Below, one piece after another: positions 7,122-15,021 of a DNA stretch of 64,000 nucleotides. The first letter of the stretch is position 1, and each line of letters starts with the position of its first letter. The translations under genes were made by a program, and so were the position numbers. The stretch comes from Halorussus ruber (GTDB lineage Archaea > Halobacteriota > Halobacteria > Halobacteriales > Haladaptataceae). The notes below the pieces were generated by a model. That model was not told the DNA's origin. It made no database searches and saw nothing but the letters and a program-made list of their open reading frames with translations. Location of the stretch: assembly GCF_004765785.1 (NCBI RefSeq), contig NZ_SBIT01000017.1, forward strand, positions 1 to 64,000, read 5' to 3'.

Positions 7122-10100
7122 ATGGCTGACTCGGTTCGCGTCCTCTACGTCGCGGACAGCGACGTGACCGGCGAGCGACTCGAATCGCTGTTCGAGGAGG
7201 ACCGCCCGGCAGTCGAACTCTCGTTCGTCACGAGCGTCGGGCAGGCGCTGGCGACACTCGACAGCGAGGACATCGACTACGTCGTCCTCGATTCGGCCGT
7301 CGCGGACCGCGCGAGCGGCGACGCCGAGAGCCTCTTCCGGCGCGAACAGTCCGGCGTCCGCGTCGACGTCGTTCCGGGCGTCCCGACCGCAGAGGCGGCG
7401 GACGGCCACTCGGCGGGCGACCAAGCGACGGACGGCCAAGCGACGGCCGACCAAGCGACGGCCGATCGACTGCGCCGGGCCGAGACCGACCAGATTCGCG
7501 CGCTGGCCGAGCGAGTCGAGGACGCGGTCGCGTCCGAAACCGCCGAAGGCGTCGTGGCGGGCGAACACTTCCGGGCGCTCGCCGAGGAGCTATCCGACGC
7601 CATCCTCGTCATCGACACCGACAGCACCGTCCAGTTCGCCAACTCGGCGGTAAACGACATCTTCGGCTACTCGCCCGAGGAGCTCGTCGGCGAGTCCCTG
7701 ACGAAACTCATGCCCGAGGCGTTCGCCGAGCGCCACCGCGAGGGGATTCGGCGCTACCTCGGCGAAGGCGAGCGCCACGTCGATTGGAACTACCTCGAAC
7801 TCCCCGGCCAGCGCCGCGACGGGACCGAAATCCCGCTGGGCGTCTCGTTCAGCGAGTTCGCCTCGGGCGACGAAGTGCGGTTCACCGGCATCGTCCGGGA
7901 CATCTCCGACCGCAAGCGCCGCGAGTCGGAACTCCACCACCGGGTTCGCCAGCAGGAGGCGCTCTCTCTGTTCTCTCAGCACGCGCTCGAAAACAGGAGC
8001 GTCCCCGACCTGATGGATGAAGCGACCGAGCTCGTCGCCGAGGCGTTAGACCACGAGTACGCCGGGGCGCTGGAGTATCGCCCCGACGAGGGCGACCTGC
8101 TGGCCCGGACGGGAGTCGGGTGGGACGACGAGATTTGGGACTCGGCGACCATCGGCACCGACCGCGACTCGCAGGCGGGCTACACCCTCCTGACCGAGGA
8201 GCCGGTCGTGGTCGAGGACTTCGAGACCGAAGACCGGTTCGCCGACGACGAACTCCTCCGGTCCATCGGCGCGAAAAGCGGCGTCAGCGTCGTCATCGGG
8301 TCGCCGGACGACCCGTGGGGCGTCCTCGGCGTCCACGACACCGAGCGCCGGAGCTACGCGGACCACGACGTGCAGTTCGTCCAGAGCATCGCGCGCATCC
8401 TGACGACCGTGATTCAGCGCAGCGAGCGCGACCGCCGCCTCGAACGCTACGAGGCCATGCTCAACGCGGTGGACGACGGGGTGTACGCCCTCGACGACGA
8501 CTCGCGGTTCGTCGCGGTCAACGACGCCTACGCCGAGTTGACGGGCTACGACCGCGAACAGTTGGTCGGCGAGCACGCCGCCGACATCCTCGGCGCGGAA
8601 CTCTACGACGAGTTAGACTGGGTGCCGGAGGCGCTCGAAAACGGCGAGGAGGTCGTGACGCTGGAGGCGACCATGCCCACCCGCGGCGGCGACTCGGTCC
8701 CGGTCGAAGTCCGGGTCGCCCCCCTCCCGCTGGACGACGGGGTGGGTCGAGTCGGCGTGGTCCGCGACGTCTCCGACCGCAAGCGCCGCGAGGAGAAACT
8801 CACCTCGCTCAACGAGCTGTTCGAGTCGCTGTCGGAGGCCGAGACCTCGGCGGAAATCTGCGAGTTGGGGGTCGACGCCGCCGTCGAGACGCTCGGCTTC
8901 CCGAACGCCGCGGTCGCGCTCTACGACGACGAGGCGGGCGCGCTCGTCCCGACCGTCCGGCAGTGGTCGGGCGACGACATCGACGACGCGCTCCTCGGGC
9001 AGGGTGCCGACGACGTGGCGTGGCAGACGTTCGTGGAGGGCGAGTCGAAGACGTTCGCGGACCTCGCGGCCCTCGACGCCGACGCCGAGATGGGGAGCGC
9101 GCTCTCGATTCCGCTCGGCAAGTTCGGCGTCTTCCTCGCTGGTGCGCCCGAGACCGACTGGTTCGACCGGACCGACGTGTCGCTGTCGGACATGCTCTGT
9201 TCGAACGTCCGGTCGGCGCTCGACCGGGCCGAGCGCGAGGAGACGCTTCGGGAGCAGCGCAACGACCTGAAGGAGAAAAATCGGGAACTGGAGCGGGTCA
9301 ACCGCATCAACCGGGTGATTCGGGAGATTACGAAGGCGCTGACACAGGCCTCCTCCCAAGAGGACGTGATGCAGGCGGTCTGCGACCGACTGACCGAGAC
9401 CGGCCCCTACCGGTTCGCGTGGTTCGGCAAGCACGACCGAGCGTCCGGCGAGGTCCGACCGCAAGCGAGGGCTGGCGTCGAAGAGGGGTACCTCGACGAG
9501 GTGATGGTGACCGCCGACGAGGACGCGGCGCGCGGCGAGGGTCCGGCCGGACGCGCGGTCCGGACCCAGCAGTTGCAGGTCCAGAACGACCTGCTCGGGG
9601 ATCCGCCGTTCGACCCGTGGCGCGAGAAGGCGCTCAAGCGCGGCTATCGGTCGTGCGTCGCGGTGCCGGTCGTCTACGGCGGGGCGCTCAGGGGCGTGTT
9701 GATTCTGTACGCCAGCGAGACCGACATCTTCAACGAGATGGAACAGGCGGTGCTGTCGGAACTCGGCGAGACCATCGGCTACGCGCTGAACGCGCTCGAA
9801 CAGAAGCAGGCGCTGGTGAGCGAGCGGTCGATAGAACTCGATTTCCGGGTCCGCGGGGCCGACAGTCCCCTGTTGGCGTTCGTGACCCAGACCGGCGCGA
9901 AGTTCGAGTTCGAGAACGCGGTCGAGCGCGAGGACGGCCGACTCCACGCCTTCTTCACCATTCGTGAGTCGCCGCCCGACGAGACCATCGAGTTCGCCGA
10001 GAGCATCTCGTGGATAGAAGACGTGCGGCTCGTCACCGAGCGCGACGACGAGTACCTCTACGAGTCGACGCTCGCCCACGATTCCTTCCTCGGGTCGCTG

Positions 10101-10484
10101 GTGGACCGCGGCGCGATGCCCCAGTCGATTACCGCCACCAAGGAGGAGACTCGATTCGTGATTCGGGTCCCCCAGAGCGCCGACGTGCGGGCGTTCGTGG
10201 ACCGCTTCGAGGACTACTACGACGACGTGGAACTGGTCGCGCGCCGAGAGCGCGACGAACCCGTGATGACCCGCCAAGAGTTCGAGTCCGAACTCACAAA
10301 TCGGCTCACCGACCGCCAGCGGGAGGTCCTCCGGACGGCCTACCTCAGCGGCTTCTTCGAGTGGCCCCGCGAGAGCACCGCCGAGGAAATCGCGGAGGTC
10401 CTCGGCGTGTCCCAACCGACCGTGAGCCGTCACCTCCGGGCGGCAGAGCGCGCGCTGTTCGGCCTGCTGTTCGAGGACGATTGA
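7122..10484 (+). CDS. Multi-sensor PAS/GAF regulator with bat-type HTH_10 domain
   Basis: A 1120-residue cytoplasmic sensor-transcription factor with no kinase domain. In order there is a receiver-like segment (1-70), a linker with repeated DQAT/ADQAT units (about 95-115), PAS1 (about 150-270), GAF1 (285-430), PAS2 (445-560), GAF2 (565-705), GAF3 (750-890), a bat-associated domain (about 900-1050) and an HTH_10 winged helix (about 1055-1112, motif LGVSQPTVSRHL). This is the architecture of the bacterioopsin-activator family, which couples oxygen, redox or light cues directly to transcription. The receiver-like segment lacks a clear acidic pocket, so phosphorylation is doubtful. A HalOD1 gene follows, separated by an inverted repeat. 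Confidence 0.9.
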   Translation: MADSVRVLYVADSDVTGERLESLFEEDRPAVELSFVTSVGQALATLDSEDIDYVVLDSAVADRASGDAESLFRREQSGVRVDVVPGVPTAEAADGHSAGDQATDGQATADQATADRLRRAETDQIRALAERVEDAVASETAEGVVAGEHFRALAEELSDAILVIDTDSTVQFANSAVNDIFGYSPEELVGESLTKLMPEAFAERHREGIRRYLGEGERHVDWNYLELPGQRRDGTEIPLGVSFSEFASGDEVRFTGIVRDISDRKRRESELHHRVRQQEALSLFSQHALENRSVPDLMDEATELVAEALDHEYAGALEYRPDEGDLLARTGVGWDDEIWDSATIGTDRDSQAGYTLLTEEPVVVEDFETEDRFADDELLRSIGAKSGVSVVIGSPDDPWGVLGVHDTERRSYADHDVQFVQSIARILTTVIQRSERDRRLERYEAMLNAVDDGVYALDDDSRFVAVNDAYAELTGYDREQLVGEHAADILGAELYDELDWVPEALENGEEVVTLEATMPTRGGDSVPVEVRVAPLPLDDGVGRVGVVRDVSDRKRREEKLTSLNELFESLSEAETSAEICELGVDAAVETLGFPNAAVALYDDEAGALVPTVRQWSGDDIDDALLGQGADDVAWQTFVEGESKTFADLAALDADAEMGSALSIPLGKFGVFLAGAPETDWFDRTDVSLSDMLCSNVRSALDRAEREETLREQRNDLKEKNRELERVNRINRVIREITKALTQASSQEDVMQAVCDRLTETGPYRFAWFGKHDRASGEVRPQARAGVEEGYLDEVMVTADEDAARGEGPAGRAVRTQQLQVQNDLLGDPPFDPWREKALKRGYRSCVAVPVVYGGALRGVLILYASETDIFNEMEQAVLSELGETIGYALNALEQKQALVSERSIELDFRVRGADSPLLAFVTQTGAKFEFENAVEREDGRLHAFFTIRESPPDETIEFAESISWIEDVRLVTERDDEYLYESTLAHDSFLGSLVDRGAMPQSITATKEETRFVIRVPQSADVRAFVDRFEDYYDDVELVARRERDEPVMTRQEFESELTNRLTDRQREVLRTAYLSGFFEWPRESTAEEIAEVLGVSQPTVSRHLRAAERALFGLLFEDD

Positions 10485-10516
10485 TTTCCGATTCTCGCGC
10501 GCTCACTCGTCGGATT

Positions 10517-10558
10517 TAGATGTATAAATCGCCGGTCGGCGGTCCGGCTATACATCTA
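10517..10558. promoter_or_regulatory. Inverted repeat between regulator and HalOD1 gene
   Basis: TAGATGTATA at 10517-10526 is the exact reverse complement of TATACATCTA at 10549-10558, with a 22-base GC-rich spacer. The arms look like TATA-containing half-sites, so this is a candidate operator upstream of the HalOD1 gene at 10604, or a terminator-like hairpin for the regulator. Confidence 0.45.
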
Positions 10559-10603
10559 TCGTGAATTCCTATCCCTACGTCCCACTATAGAATGGAATAG
10601 AGA

Positions 10604-10930
10604 ATGAGTACGACTACGACGGGGAAAACGTTCGAGGAGCAGTCGACGAGTCAGCGCGTAATTTCTGCGGTCGCCGAGGAGACGGGAAAGGAGCCGACGG
10701 AGGTGGGGCCGCTCTACCACGTTATCGACCCGGACGCGCTCGACCGACTGTTTTCCGCGACCCGCGGGAGCGGGCGCAACCAGGGCTACGTGGAGTTCAC
10801 CTTCGCGGGGTGCGACGTGGTCGTCCACGGCGACGGCGAGATAGAGGTAACCCAGCGCGACCTGACGGTCGGCGTCGCCGACGACGCAGACGCGGAGGCC
10901 CGCCCCGTCGGCACCGACGAAACGCCGTAA
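10604..10930 (+). CDS. HalOD1 output-domain protein
   Basis: A 108-residue protein consisting almost entirely of one HalOD1 domain. The family pattern is visible as a short helix VISAVAEETG near residue 20, the segment PLYHVIDPDALDRLF near residue 40, and a beta-hairpin ending VEFTFAGCDVVVHGDGEI. These domains occur as output modules in haloarchaeal signalling and also alone, and their biochemical role is unknown. It follows the PAS/GAF regulator on the same strand, which suggests shared signalling. A second HalOD1 gene is at 38426. Confidence 0.85.
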   Translation: MSTTTTGKTFEEQSTSQRVISAVAEETGKEPTEVGPLYHVIDPDALDRLFSATRGSGRNQGYVEFTFAGCDVVVHGDGEIEVTQRDLTVGVADDADAEARPVGTDETP

Positions 10931-10955
10931 CCCGGTCAACGTGTGATTCGCTCCC

Positions 10956-11189
10956 ATGCATATGCACCAACGCCCGAACTCCCACCGTCACGAACCATCG
11001 GGACACTCGAACGACGGCCGGAGCAGTGATGCCGTGAATCCCCAGTGTACCCACTGTGACGAGCGCATCGACCCCGAGGAGTGGCACCCGGTCGCCACGC
11101 GCCGCGACGAGGAGGGGACCGCGGAAATCTACGACTTCTGTTGCGAGGACTGCCGGTCGGCGTGGCTCGACGGCAACGGCGACGACTGA
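10956..11189 (+). CDS. Small zinc-ribbon protein with two CxxC-type pairs
   Basis: A 77-residue protein. The core starts at about residue 28 with CTHCDERID, then a DEEGTAEIYDFCCEDC segment; the four cysteine positions (CxxC and CxxC) suggest a treble-clef or zinc-ribbon site. This resembles a family of small haloarchaeal zinc-binding proteins of unknown function. The first 27 residues are His/Arg/Ser-rich with no conservation signal, so the true start may be a later codon. An MHMH start pair is at 10956 and 10962. Confidence 0.7.
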   Translation: MHMHQRPNSHRHEPSGHSNDGRSSDAVNPQCTHCDERIDPEEWHPVATRRDEEGTAEIYDFCCEDCRSAWLDGNGDD

Positions 11190-11382
11190 CGACGGAGTTG
11201 GTTCGTGGCGGGTGGGGGGCAGGAGATTGTTTCTTTCCCCCTTGTTTTTATTTCTCTAAGCAGCTTTTGTACGCCTTTACTCGATAGGTGGGTTCGGTGG
11301 TCGAGATTCGTTCGGGGTCGTTCACAACCTGTTGCTTTTGCCACTCCTCGATTTTTGCTACGCTGGTCGCCTGCTGGTCTTC
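11190..11382. other. Intergenic region, T-rich terminator-like tract
   Basis: Nothing coding is visible. The string CCCCCTTGTTTTTATTTC near 11237 is a plausible terminator for the upstream gene. Confidence 0.4.
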
Positions 11383-11487
11383 TGATGGTCCTGTTGTTCT
11401 GGTGGTCCTGCTACTCCTGATGGTCCTGTTGTTCTGGTGGTCCTGCTACTCCTGATGGTCCTGTTCTTCGAGTAGTCCTGCTACGAA
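11383..11487 (+). repeat. Tandem repeat, three 35-base units
   Basis: Units at 11383-11417 and 11418-11452 are identical (each begins TGATGGTCCTG and ends GCTACTCC). A third, diverged unit is at 11453-11487. Each unit is itself two related halves built on GGTCCTG. There is no CRISPR-like spacer diversity. Confidence 0.85.
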
Positions 11488-11506
11488 ACGAGGAGAGTCG
11501 AGCGAG

Positions 11507-11673
11507 GCTAGCTATTGCCGAAGCCGAGGAGTCTCCCGCACAGCACCGCAACCGCACCGCGACCGCGGGCCACACCCTCCCCAACCGATTGCGTTGCTCG
11601 GCCTGCGGCCTGCGCTACTCATCCCTCGCACGCCGATAGCGCGCTCACGAGAGAGCGCGCCAGCGCGCGCCGG
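11507..11673 (+). repeat. Dispersed structured repeat, copy 3
   Basis: This copy has the most regular block order of the family. It starts GCTAGCTAT, ends CCAGCGCGCGCCGG, and its terminal hairpin is GCGCGCTC/GAGCGCGC (11639-11646 with 11653-11660) around ACGAGA. It sits between the 35-base tandem repeats and the end of the minus-strand DUF2298 gene. Confidence 0.72.
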
Positions 11674-11741
11674 ACTGCTGAAGGACGAAATAGCACTCGA
11701 AAAGACGGTCGAAATCCCCGAACGCACCCGCCGAATCCGAC

Positions 11742-14141
11742 TCAGAGTTCCGACTCCTCGACCCGGTAGATGACGACGCCATCCTCGCGGAAGGCCTCCT
11801 CGATGCCCGGATACTGGCCGAACTGGAGTTCCTCCTCGCCGTAGCGGTCGCGGGCGCGCGGGCCGACGTAGATGTACTCCACGTCGTAGCGGTCCAGCAG
11901 CTCGGCCCGGTCGCCCCACGACCCGGTGAAGATGCGGTCGGCTTCGCTCGCGCGGGCCTCGGCCGTGTCGTGGCCCCGATAGATGCCCTCGTGGTAGACC
12001 CAGCCGATGACCGCCGGGAGGCCCGTCAGCGACGAGGAGGGACTGGTCCACGTGTAGACCTTCTGCCCCGGCGCGGCGGCGATGTGGGGTTGGCCCTCCC
12101 GGTCGTCCAGCCACGCGATAGCGGCGGCCTCGGAGGGGTGGTCGTCCTCGACGAACGCCTTGCCGTCGAGGGTGGGGTCGTCGATGCGGTTGAACTCGCT
12201 GGTGAAGTGACCGCCGAGCGCCATCCCGCCGTAGAGCGAGGTCGAGACGACAAGCAGGGCCGCGAGTCCGCTCATCGCGCCCGCGCGGTCGATGTTCACC
12301 ACCGGGAGTCGCCAGTCGGCGGGACCGGTCCGGGAGACCAGCACGCCCAGCGCAGCCCCCGCGGCGGTCGCCCAGAGAATCCACACCTGCATGTAGACCT
12401 TGAAGACGGTGTTGAATCGCCCGCCAGCGGCGCTGTCGCGCACGTAGACGAACTCGACCAGCGTGACGAGTCCGGCCCCCGCGACCAGCAGGACCGTCTC
12501 GTAGCCGACGCTCGACGCCGCCGAGTCGGCGTCGAGGCGGTACTGCGCGCCCTCGGTCCGGAGGAGCGCCCACCCGACCGCCAGCAGGGGGACGACCAGC
12601 GCCAGCACGGGATAGCTCGCCATCCACGCGAGCGCGACCAGCACACCCGCGAGGACGGCGAACCGACCCAAATCGACCTCGAAGGCCTCGCGCGCTCGGG
12701 GCCAGAGGTACGCTCCGAACACCGCGAGGAAGGTGCCGTGGACCAACAGCAGGCCGACCGCGCTCGACGGGTCGGGGAAGAAGGCGATGCTCCGGTTGCC
12801 CGCCGACTCGAGCAAAATGCCGAAGACGAACGGCGCGACCCACGCGATTGCCAGCGCGGCGACCGCGCCCGTCGCGGCGAACGCCCCCGCGATTCGCCTG
12901 ACCTCCGAGCCGACCAGCGACTCGACCGACGAGGAGGTCCGTTCGGGGGTGGCCTCCTCGCCGCCGTCGGCGACGGGTTCGACCGTCTCCGACCCCGAGA
13001 CGCCGGGGAACAGCGACAGGGGTCCGGCGGGCGCGAACAGAATCGCCAGCCAGACCACGCCCAGACCGGTCGGGAAACTCCAGACGTTGACCGACCCGAG
13101 GAAACCGACCATCGGCGGCAGGACGCCGAACGCGAGCGCCTGACGCCGCCGAATCGCGCCCGGCCGTGTCCGGTAGTAGGAGAACCCGAGCGCGGCGACC
13201 AACAGCATGAACGGCGTGCTGACCATGTGGGCGTGGAGGTCGCCGTTGAGGAACGAGAATAGCGGGAACTCGTTGATGGTGCCCGGAATCACTCGGCTCG
13301 GCCCCCAGTAGCCGAACGAATCCAGTCCCTTCGTGACGAGTTCGCCCGAGGTCGAGTCCGAAATCGGCTTCGCCACCCAGTTCGCCACGCCTTGGGCCAT
13401 CTCGTCGGGCAGGAGCCAGACGAGGCCCGTGACCGCGGTCACGAGGTTGGCCGCGAAGCCGACGAAGAAGGCCCCGAACACCCCTGCGGCCCTGCGGGAG
13501 CCCCCGCGAGCGTCGGCCACCGCGCCAGCGAGACCGTAGGCTCCGGTCACCAGCGCGGCGTAGAACCCCGAGAGCGCGAGGTTGTACGCGAACTGGGCCT
13601 CGGTCCCCGTGAGCTGTGCCAGCAACGCCGACGCGAGGTGACCGCCGTAGTAGTAGAGGATGTGTTCGCCCGCCCACCACATGTCCTGTGGCGGCAGGGC
13701 GTCAGCCCGCAGTAGCGACTTCAGGATGCCGAAGTCGAGGAACTTCTCGCCCCCGCCGGGGTGGACAGAGGGGTCCACCGACCGGATGGCGACGAGGAGT
13801 CCGAACGCGATTGCGAATATGATTATTGTCTCCGCGTACGCGCGTGGCCGGACTGCCGACCCGAGGGACCCCGCCCCGTCCGGCCGGAGCGACCGGTCGC
13901 TCCACGCGACTACCAGTGACAGGCCCGCGAGAACCCCGACGCCGAGGAAGGCGGTCCACCGTCCGAACCCGAGGTGGCCCACCCAGTAGCCGACCAGCGT
14001 CACGACTACCAGCGCGACCGGGAGGGCGAAGGCCGCGCCCCGGTCCGGAAACCGGGGGAATAGCCGGGCAGCGAGCGGCAGCGCGGCGAACGCGAGCGCC
14101 TGAAACACGACGAACCACAGCAGGACGAGCGCGTACTCCAT
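11742..14141 (-). CDS. DUF2298 / Chlor_Arch_YYY membrane protein
   Basis: A large polytopic membrane protein of 799 residues with about a dozen or more hydrophobic segments. The diagnostic motif is EHILYYYGGH near residue 145, preceded by a GGEKFLDF motif. These match the Chlor_Arch_YYY/DUF2298 family, found in haloarchaea and Chloroflexi and resembling glycosyltransferases of the lipid-linked sugar type; the activity is not established. The ATG at 14141 (MEYALVLLW) is chosen over an upstream in-frame ATG because the extension would run back over the tRNA-iMet gene and has no membrane character. A soluble, acidic C-terminal domain ends the protein. Confidence 0.85.
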   Translation of the reverse strand: MEYALVLLWFVVFQALAFAALPLAARLFPRFPDRGAAFALPVALVVVTLVGYWVGHLGFGRWTAFLGVGVLAGLSLVVAWSDRSLRPDGAGSLGSAVRPRAYAETIIIFAIAFGLLVAIRSVDPSVHPGGGEKFLDFGILKSLLRADALPPQDMWWAGEHILYYYGGHLASALLAQLTGTEAQFAYNLALSGFYAALVTGAYGLAGAVADARGGSRRAAGVFGAFFVGFAANLVTAVTGLVWLLPDEMAQGVANWVAKPISDSTSGELVTKGLDSFGYWGPSRVIPGTINEFPLFSFLNGDLHAHMVSTPFMLLVAALGFSYYRTRPGAIRRRQALAFGVLPPMVGFLGSVNVWSFPTGLGVVWLAILFAPAGPLSLFPGVSGSETVEPVADGGEEATPERTSSSVESLVGSEVRRIAGAFAATGAVAALAIAWVAPFVFGILLESAGNRSIAFFPDPSSAVGLLLVHGTFLAVFGAYLWPRAREAFEVDLGRFAVLAGVLVALAWMASYPVLALVVPLLAVGWALLRTEGAQYRLDADSAASSVGYETVLLVAGAGLVTLVEFVYVRDSAAGGRFNTVFKVYMQVWILWATAAGAALGVLVSRTGPADWRLPVVNIDRAGAMSGLAALLVVSTSLYGGMALGGHFTSEFNRIDDPTLDGKAFVEDDHPSEAAAIAWLDDREGQPHIAAAPGQKVYTWTSPSSSLTGLPAVIGWVYHEGIYRGHDTAEARASEADRIFTGSWGDRAELLDRYDVEYIYVGPRARDRYGEEELQFGQYPGIEEAFREDGVVIYRVEESEL

Positions 14142-14302
14142 CGATTTGTAGCGTGCGACCGAGCGATAAACCTCTTGGGGTTCAGCGCAACTACAGGCCG
14201 TTTTCGGCGGGTACGACCGCGCCTCCTGTCGGACACGCCGGTTCGGTGGTTCGGTAATCAGACAATACCGAGAGAAATTCCCATACGGCGACGGAATCAT
14301 AA

Positions 14303-14312
14303 CCCTTATTCG
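14303..14312 (+). promoter_or_regulatory. Putative promoter of tRNA-iMet
   Basis: CCCTTATTCG is a TATA-like string about 28 bases upstream of the first tRNA base. Confidence 0.4.
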
Positions 14313-14334
14313 TTCGACGGCATTACGAGATAGT

Positions 14335-14409
14335 AGCGGGATGGGATAGCCAGGAGATTCCGGCGGGCTCATAACCCGCAGACCGGTGGTTCAAATCCAC
14401 CTCCCGCTA
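14335..14409 (+). tRNA. Initiator tRNA-Met(CAT)
   Basis: A 75-base cloverleaf with acceptor AGCGGGA/TCCCGCT and discriminator A. The first pair is A1-U72, and the anticodon stem has the three consecutive G-C pairs GGG/CCC around CTCATAA; both mark an archaeal initiator. The T-arm is CGGTGGTTCAAATCCACC. Partial copies of its 3' end follow at 14544 and 14682. Confidence 0.95.
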
Positions 14410-14704
14410 CTTTTCGAGGAAACAACGTGAACGAGGAGCGTAGCGACGAGTGAACCGTTTCCTCGAAAGTACGATGGATTTGAACCCTGCAAGTCGCACG
14501 CCTGCGACGCGACTGGAGAGAGCGAGCAGGACCGTCTTGCTCCGGTTCAAATCCACCTCCCGCTATACTTTTGCGGAACTCACGTCCGACGAGGCGTTTT
14601 ATCGCCGAGTCACGACCGAGTTCCGCGAATCTGCTTCGGAGTGGATTTGAATCAGGGAAGGGAGTATAGCGGACTGACTGTGGTTCAAATCCACCTCCCG
14701 CTAC
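14410..14704 (+). repeat. Array of tRNA-iMet 3'-end copies with inverted T-arms
   Basis: The 22-base T-arm plus acceptor string GGTTCAAATCCACCTCCCGC(TA) occurs at 14388 (in the tRNA), 14544-14565 and 14682-14703. Each downstream copy is preceded by an inverted T-arm: TGGATTTGAACC at 14475 and GTGGATTTGAATC at 14641. The first unit also carries the exact 12-base inverted repeat TTTCGAGGAAAC/GTTTCCTCGAAA (14412-14423 with 14457-14468). The second has GCGGAACTC near 14574 pairing with GAGTTCCGC near 14620. No gene lies inside. Confidence 0.8.
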
Positions 14705-15021
14705 GTCTTCCAAGCTCGAACCGACGAGTCGAGAGAGTAGCGACCCGGATTTGAGGTAATCGCTGTCAGATTCCAATTAGGGGTTAGATAGCTTTCATTT
14801 CTGGCGAGTCAATACGGATTAATTTAAAATACTACGTGAGATAGCCGAGGCGGATGACGCCGAACTGTCTAATCGCTCACACGGGCGATTCCGGATGAAA
14901 ATTTACAACTAATTCCGTTCGGACCGCTCGCAGTTTTTGCCGCGGGCCAGCGCGCGCCCGAGTCGGAACCCGGATTTATTGAGTTCCGCGAGGTAGTGGA
15001 CACCGCGAGGTGTGACACACG
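14705..15021. other. Intergenic region with TATA-like strings
   Basis: No gene is visible. TAATTTAAAATAC near 14820 and GGATTTATTGAG near 14972 are TATA-like. The second, with GAGGTG at 15008, probably serves the gene at 15022. Confidence 0.4.

Noticed and set aside
11383-11487. Possible CRISPR array.
   Set aside because: Units are adjacent without unique spacers, and no cas gene occurs in the window.
14369-14776. A minus-strand frame with three GGGFEP motifs across the tRNA-iMet array.
   Set aside because: The motif is the translation of inverted T-arm and acceptor sequences on the wrong strand; it is a shadow of the tRNA copies and not a protein.
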